Shown piece by piece: positions 55,408 through 59,373 of a stretch of 59,373 nt of DNA. Below the pieces are notes generated by a model, which saw nothing but the letters and a program-made list of their open reading frames with translations, was not told where the DNA came from and did not search any database. Source of the stretch: Bacteroides sp. (GTDB lineage Bacteria > Bacteroidota > Bacteroidia > Bacteroidales > Bacteroidaceae); the NCBI GenBank assembly GCA_017471925.1, contig JAFURM010000054.1, positions 1 through 59,373 on the forward strand, written 5' to 3'. The position numbers and the translations under genes were made by a program. The first letter of the stretch is position 1. Each line of letters starts with the position of its first letter.

Positions 55408-55415
55408 CAAAATTA
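55408..55415 (-). promoter_or_regulatory. -7 box of the decayed RND operon
   Basis: TAATTTTG on the minus strand fits the consensus and lies 34 bases before the adaptor remnant. Confidence 0.4.
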
Positions 55416-55530
55416 GAGACCTCTCCACATATGGGAAAGCCTGATATGTATTAATAACTGTTCGATTTGTATAAATGCTCACCCCCTTTATGCCCGAATA
55501 TTCGGCAATTTGTATTTTCTTTGTGCCAGC

Positions 55531-55582
55531 TATCAATTATCAACTCTTAATTATCAACTATCAATTATCAACTATCAACTCT
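55531..55582. repeat. AT-rich direct repeats before the AraC regulator
   Basis: The word TATCAAYT recurs about six times (TATCAATTATCAACT units) immediately before the start at 55586. A shorter run of the same word lies at 35799-35822, in inverse orientation. It may be operator DNA of the regulator or just simple sequence. Confidence 0.6.
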
Positions 55583-55585
55583 CCC

Positions 55586-56440
55586 ATGCTTCCCTTCCGT
55601 CTTCTTTCCATCTCTCCTCTTGCGCCCCGTCCCTTCCATGACGGTCATGTCATTTCCACCATTGACCTTTGTGGCTGTTTCATCTGCCTGCAAGGACGGG
55701 TGGAAGTCTCCTTCGGCGATCAGACCTACCAGATCTGCCGGGGCGACATGTATATCTACACCCCTTCCACGCTGGTGCGCCTGCTGCACGTCAGTGACGA
55801 TGCCGAGGACCTGCTGGCCGAGGCGCAGGTTCCCTTTGTGCTCCCTATTATATATAAGGTGTTGAGTGTGGAGAATATGCTTTGGATGCGTCAGCATCCC
55901 TGTGTGTCGCTTCCCGATGAAAGTTTGGCTCACCTGAGCCGTCAGTTCGACACTTTCAGCCAACGCATCAGTCAGGAGAGTGCCCGTGCGAATGCCCCGC
56001 AATACAGAAACCTCTCGACCGAGTTGCTGAAATCCATGGGAAAGACTGCGGTGCTGGAGGTGGTCAATGCCTACTTTGCCAACTGGCCCATCGCTCCCTT
56101 GCCGCAAGACAAGCACGACATCGTCTTCTCCCAGTTCATGCTCAACCTCTTCCGCTATTATCGCAGCCAGCGGGAAGTGGCTTTCTACGCCGGCCTGCAA
56201 CACATGTCGCCCCGCTACTTTTCCACCATCGTGAAGGCACGTTCACAACAAACGCCCCTGCAATGGATCACCGAGATGGTCATCACCGAGGCCAAACTGT
56301 TGCTGGAGGACTCCGAACTCAGCGTCAAGGAGATTGCCGCCCGCCTGAACTTTCCCAATCAATCCTTCTTCGGCAAATACTTCAAGCAATACGTCGGAGT
56401 GTCGCCTAAAGAATATCGGGGACGCTTGAACGTGCCGTGA
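55586..56440 (+). CDS. AraC-family regulator beside the dead efflux operon
   Basis: The 284-residue regulator has a cupin-like N-terminal sensor domain (about 20-130: GCFICLQGRVEVSFGDQTYQ) and a C-terminal AraC HTH (about 185-282) with YAGLQHMSPRYFSTIVKA and VKEIAARLNFPNQSFFGKYF, ending in GVSPKEYRGRL. The start at 55586 avoids translating the AT-rich repeats. Divergent from the RND remnant, it was probably its activator. It shows no lesion, so it may serve other targets. Confidence 0.9.
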   Translation: MLPFRLLSISPLAPRPFHDGHVISTIDLCGCFICLQGRVEVSFGDQTYQICRGDMYIYTPSTLVRLLHVSDDAEDLLAEAQVPFVLPIIYKVLSVENMLWMRQHPCVSLPDESLAHLSRQFDTFSQRISQESARANAPQYRNLSTELLKSMGKTAVLEVVNAYFANWPIAPLPQDKHDIVFSQFMLNLFRYYRSQREVAFYAGLQHMSPRYFSTIVKARSQQTPLQWITEMVITEAKLLLEDSELSVKEIAARLNFPNQSFFGKYFKQYVGVSPKEYRGRLNVP

Positions 56441-56447
56441 CGGCTGT

Positions 56448-56915
56448 TTACTGCAACTTGAAGCGCATCCGCCAGCGGTGGCTCTCCTCATCCCAGTCGT
56501 GGCTGATGATGCGGAAGGTGCCGAGCCGGGCCGTGTTTTCCACGTGAGTGCCGATGCACAGACATTCGTCATAATCACCGATGCTCACAATGCGCACGGT
56601 GTCCGTTGCTCTTTCGGGCAGACGTTGCAGGTCGAATCGTCCCTGTGCCTCCTCTTGCGTGATGTAGCTTGTCGTGACAGGCAGGTGACGGGCTATCACC
56701 TCGTTCACGCACTCTTCCAAACGGCTGACCTCCTCGGCCGTGGGACAGGCGTTCAGTTGATAGTCCAGTTTGCTCTTCTTCTTCTCGATGTGGGCCGACA
56801 CCGCCCTTCCGCATCCGAAAAGGCGTATCATCGTTTGGTTGACAATGTGCTCGCAGGTGTGCATGGGAGCGATGGCCATCTCCTGAAACTTGGGACTTGC
56901 TTGATTGATTTCCAT
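56448..56915 (-). CDS. AlaX-type alanyl-tRNA editing protein
   Basis: This 155-residue protein resembles the free-standing editing domains that remove Ser or Gly from mischarged tRNA-Ala. The zinc motifs are present: HTCEH (His19, His23) and, late in the chain, CIGTH (CxxxH). The start at 56915 (MEINQASPKF) is chosen because codons upstream, to 57017, lie in a 167-bp palindromic element. It lacks the N-terminal barrel of long AlaX forms, so it is a short type. Its neighbours give no hint of regulation. Confidence 0.85.
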   Translation of the reverse strand: MEINQASPKFQEMAIAPMHTCEHIVNQTMIRLFGCGRAVSAHIEKKKSKLDYQLNACPTAEEVSRLEECVNEVIARHLPVTTSYITQEEAQGRFDLQRLPERATDTVRIVSIGDYDECLCIGTHVENTARLGTFRIISHDWDEESHRWRMRFKLQ

Positions 56916-56933
56916 CTCTTCTGTTGTTTTAGA

Positions 56934-57100
56934 GTCTGTTTTGAATTTATTCCATTCTTTTATTATTCGTTTTCCATGAGTTTCTTTTCGGCTCTTTTGC
57001 CCGTTCTTTCTCGTCACATAGCCGCTATGCTCCTTGAAAGAACAAACAAAATATCTCGAAAAGACTCCTCATAAAAAGGCTGAATAAATTCAAAACAGAC
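56934..57100. repeat. 167-bp long palindromic element, copy 2
   Basis: This copy has the same 19-bp terminal inverted repeats and the same length as copy 1 at 1091-1257, from which it differs at a few positions plus two compensating single-base indels. Its loop is the clean palindrome CATAGC-C-GCTATG. It lies between the GH43 stop and the alaX-like start, the same position relative to flanking minus-strand genes as copy 1. Confidence 0.85.
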
Positions 57101-57102
57101 TC

Positions 57103-58749
<1,647 letters not shown>

Positions 58750-58759
58750 TTATAGGGTG

Positions 58760-58767
58760 CAAATATA
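58760..58767 (-). promoter_or_regulatory. -7 box of the GH43 gene
   Basis: TATATTTG on the minus strand lies 50 bases before the GH43 start; no -33 box stands out. Confidence 0.4.
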
Positions 58768-58816
58768 GTCATTCTCGTCAAGCTTTCCCTTGGGAGACGA
58801 AAAAAAAGAGCAAAAG

Positions 58817-58847
58817 TTTGTCGTTTACATAAAAAAGCGTACCTTTG
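58817..58847 (+). promoter_or_regulatory. Promoter of tRNA-Arg
   Basis: TTTG (58817-58820), a 19-base spacer and TACCTTTG (58840-58847) match the Bacteroides consensus exactly and lie about 37 bases before the tRNA. Confidence 0.8.
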
Positions 58848-58883
58848 CACCGCCTTTTCAGAAATGGCATCATAGATAAGGAT

Positions 58884-58957
<74 letters not shown>

Positions 58958-58968
58958 CTTCAGTCAAT

Positions 58969-59012
58969 GAACAGGCGAGGACGTGTCGGTAGCGATACGT
59001 CCTCGCCTGTTA
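58969..59012 (+). terminator. Terminator of tRNA-Arg
   Basis: A perfect 15-bp stem AACAGGCGAGGACGT/ACGTCCTCGCCTGTT starts 12 bases after the tRNA and is followed by AAATTTAT. Between it and the IS tip (59013-59102) I see no gene. Confidence 0.75.
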
Positions 59013-59102
59013 AATTTATGTAATTCGGAAGAGGGGGCGTCAGGCAACAAAAAGGGGGGTAAAAAGAAACAAACGATAATGAAAAAACGCTTCCCCCATG
59101 CC

Positions 59103-59373
59103 TGGAAAAGCCACTGAACTTTGACCCTTTTGGCCAAATAGAATAGTCCCCTTTGGCCTTAATGTGATTGACCCTTTTGGGTAAAATAAGATTGACCACT
59201 GGTTGCAAGCATTATTAGATTTTTTTGTGTAAATTTGAATACCCAAGTCCTGGTGTGACGGGGTAATGATAAAATTTACACAAATGAACAAAAAAAATCA
59301 AGAACATTTTAAGATGCTATGCGGCCGGGATGGGAATCAAGGAAACGGCAGCCACGTTTCACACTTCCCGTAA
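59103..59373 (+). mobile_element. IS21-family element, 5' end only (right copy)
   Basis: The element begins with TGGAAAAGCCACTG at 59103 and continues to the window end. The TGACCCTTTTGGCC, TCCCCTTTGGCC and TGACCCTTTTGGG blocks are multiple terminal repeats. It is inverted relative to the left copy: the last 141 bases match exactly; farther in they differ by a few substitutions and one single-base indel, so the two are separate copies. It lies 90 bases after the tRNA-Arg terminator. Confidence 0.85.
59284..59373 (+). CDS. istA: IstA transposase, N-terminal fragment (right copy)
   Basis: This is the mirror of the left fragment and is cut by the window end. The HTH frame (ILRCYAAGMGIKETAATFHT) lies in a different frame from the ATG at 59284, because eight A separate them; a TGA precedes the HTH frame. 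The true start or a slippage event cannot be decided here. Confidence 0.65.
   Translation: MNKKNQEHFKMLCGRDGNQGNGSHVSHFP

Overview
This window is DNA of a Bacteroides-type gut bacterium (order Bacteroidales). The protein set (dipeptidyl peptidase III, EtfAB with a long acyl-CoA dehydrogenase, LytTR two-component pair, PepSY-like secreted proteins, HU-like DNA-binding protein, PUL-type glycosidases) and many -7/-33 promoters of the TTTG...TAnnTTTG type support this. Both ends lie inside an IS21-family element: the first and last 141 bases are exact reverse complements, so the window looks like a whole contig broken at a repeated insertion sequence.

Layout. 1-272: 5' end of an IS21 copy. 383-12735: mostly minus-strand housekeeping genes (zinc peptidase, fur-purA, DNA alkylation repair-like protein plus DPP III, an AraC-type regulator, a TPR protein, leuB, etfBA with acyl-CoA dehydrogenase). 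12901-19671: a three-gene rhamnogalacturonan operon (GH42, a PL22-like/PL11 two-domain lyase, GH105). 19913-26898: ispE, dnaB, proS, a glycosyltransferase and a YihY membrane protein. 26935-27288: RNase P RNA, followed by a candidate small RNA. 27627-34106: a six-gene operon for a MacAB-TolC-type exporter with its own histidine kinase and LytTR regulator. 34247-38793: PepSY-like protein, NudC-type hydrolase, Fe-S aldo/keto reductase and a NapH-like polyferredoxin.

38998-51161 is an AT-richer accessory and defence island. It holds the C-terminal end of an AlbA/RecG-like protein, a helically phased GACTCAC repeat array, a dead HU-like gene, a SWIM-SNF2 helicase killed by a stop and a frameshift, a PGN_0703-type nuclease, a Type III restriction-modification operon preceded by a structured RNA with its own promoter and terminator, and a DUF4143 ATPase. 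51245-58957 returns to chromosomal content: YjbQ, a second PepSY-like protein, a voltage-gated potassium channel fused to a Nudix hydrolase, a decayed RND efflux operon with an intact divergent AraC regulator, an AlaX-type editing protein, a GH43 enzyme and tRNA-Arg(TCT). A second, inverted IS21 copy closes the window.

The most interesting items are the channel-Nudix fusion (architecture like TRPM2), the PL22/PL11 fusion, the phased GACTCAC array, the structured RNA before the Type III system, the 109-nt candidate sRNA, two copies of a 167-bp near-perfect palindromic element, and 23-bp-period repeats at two loci.
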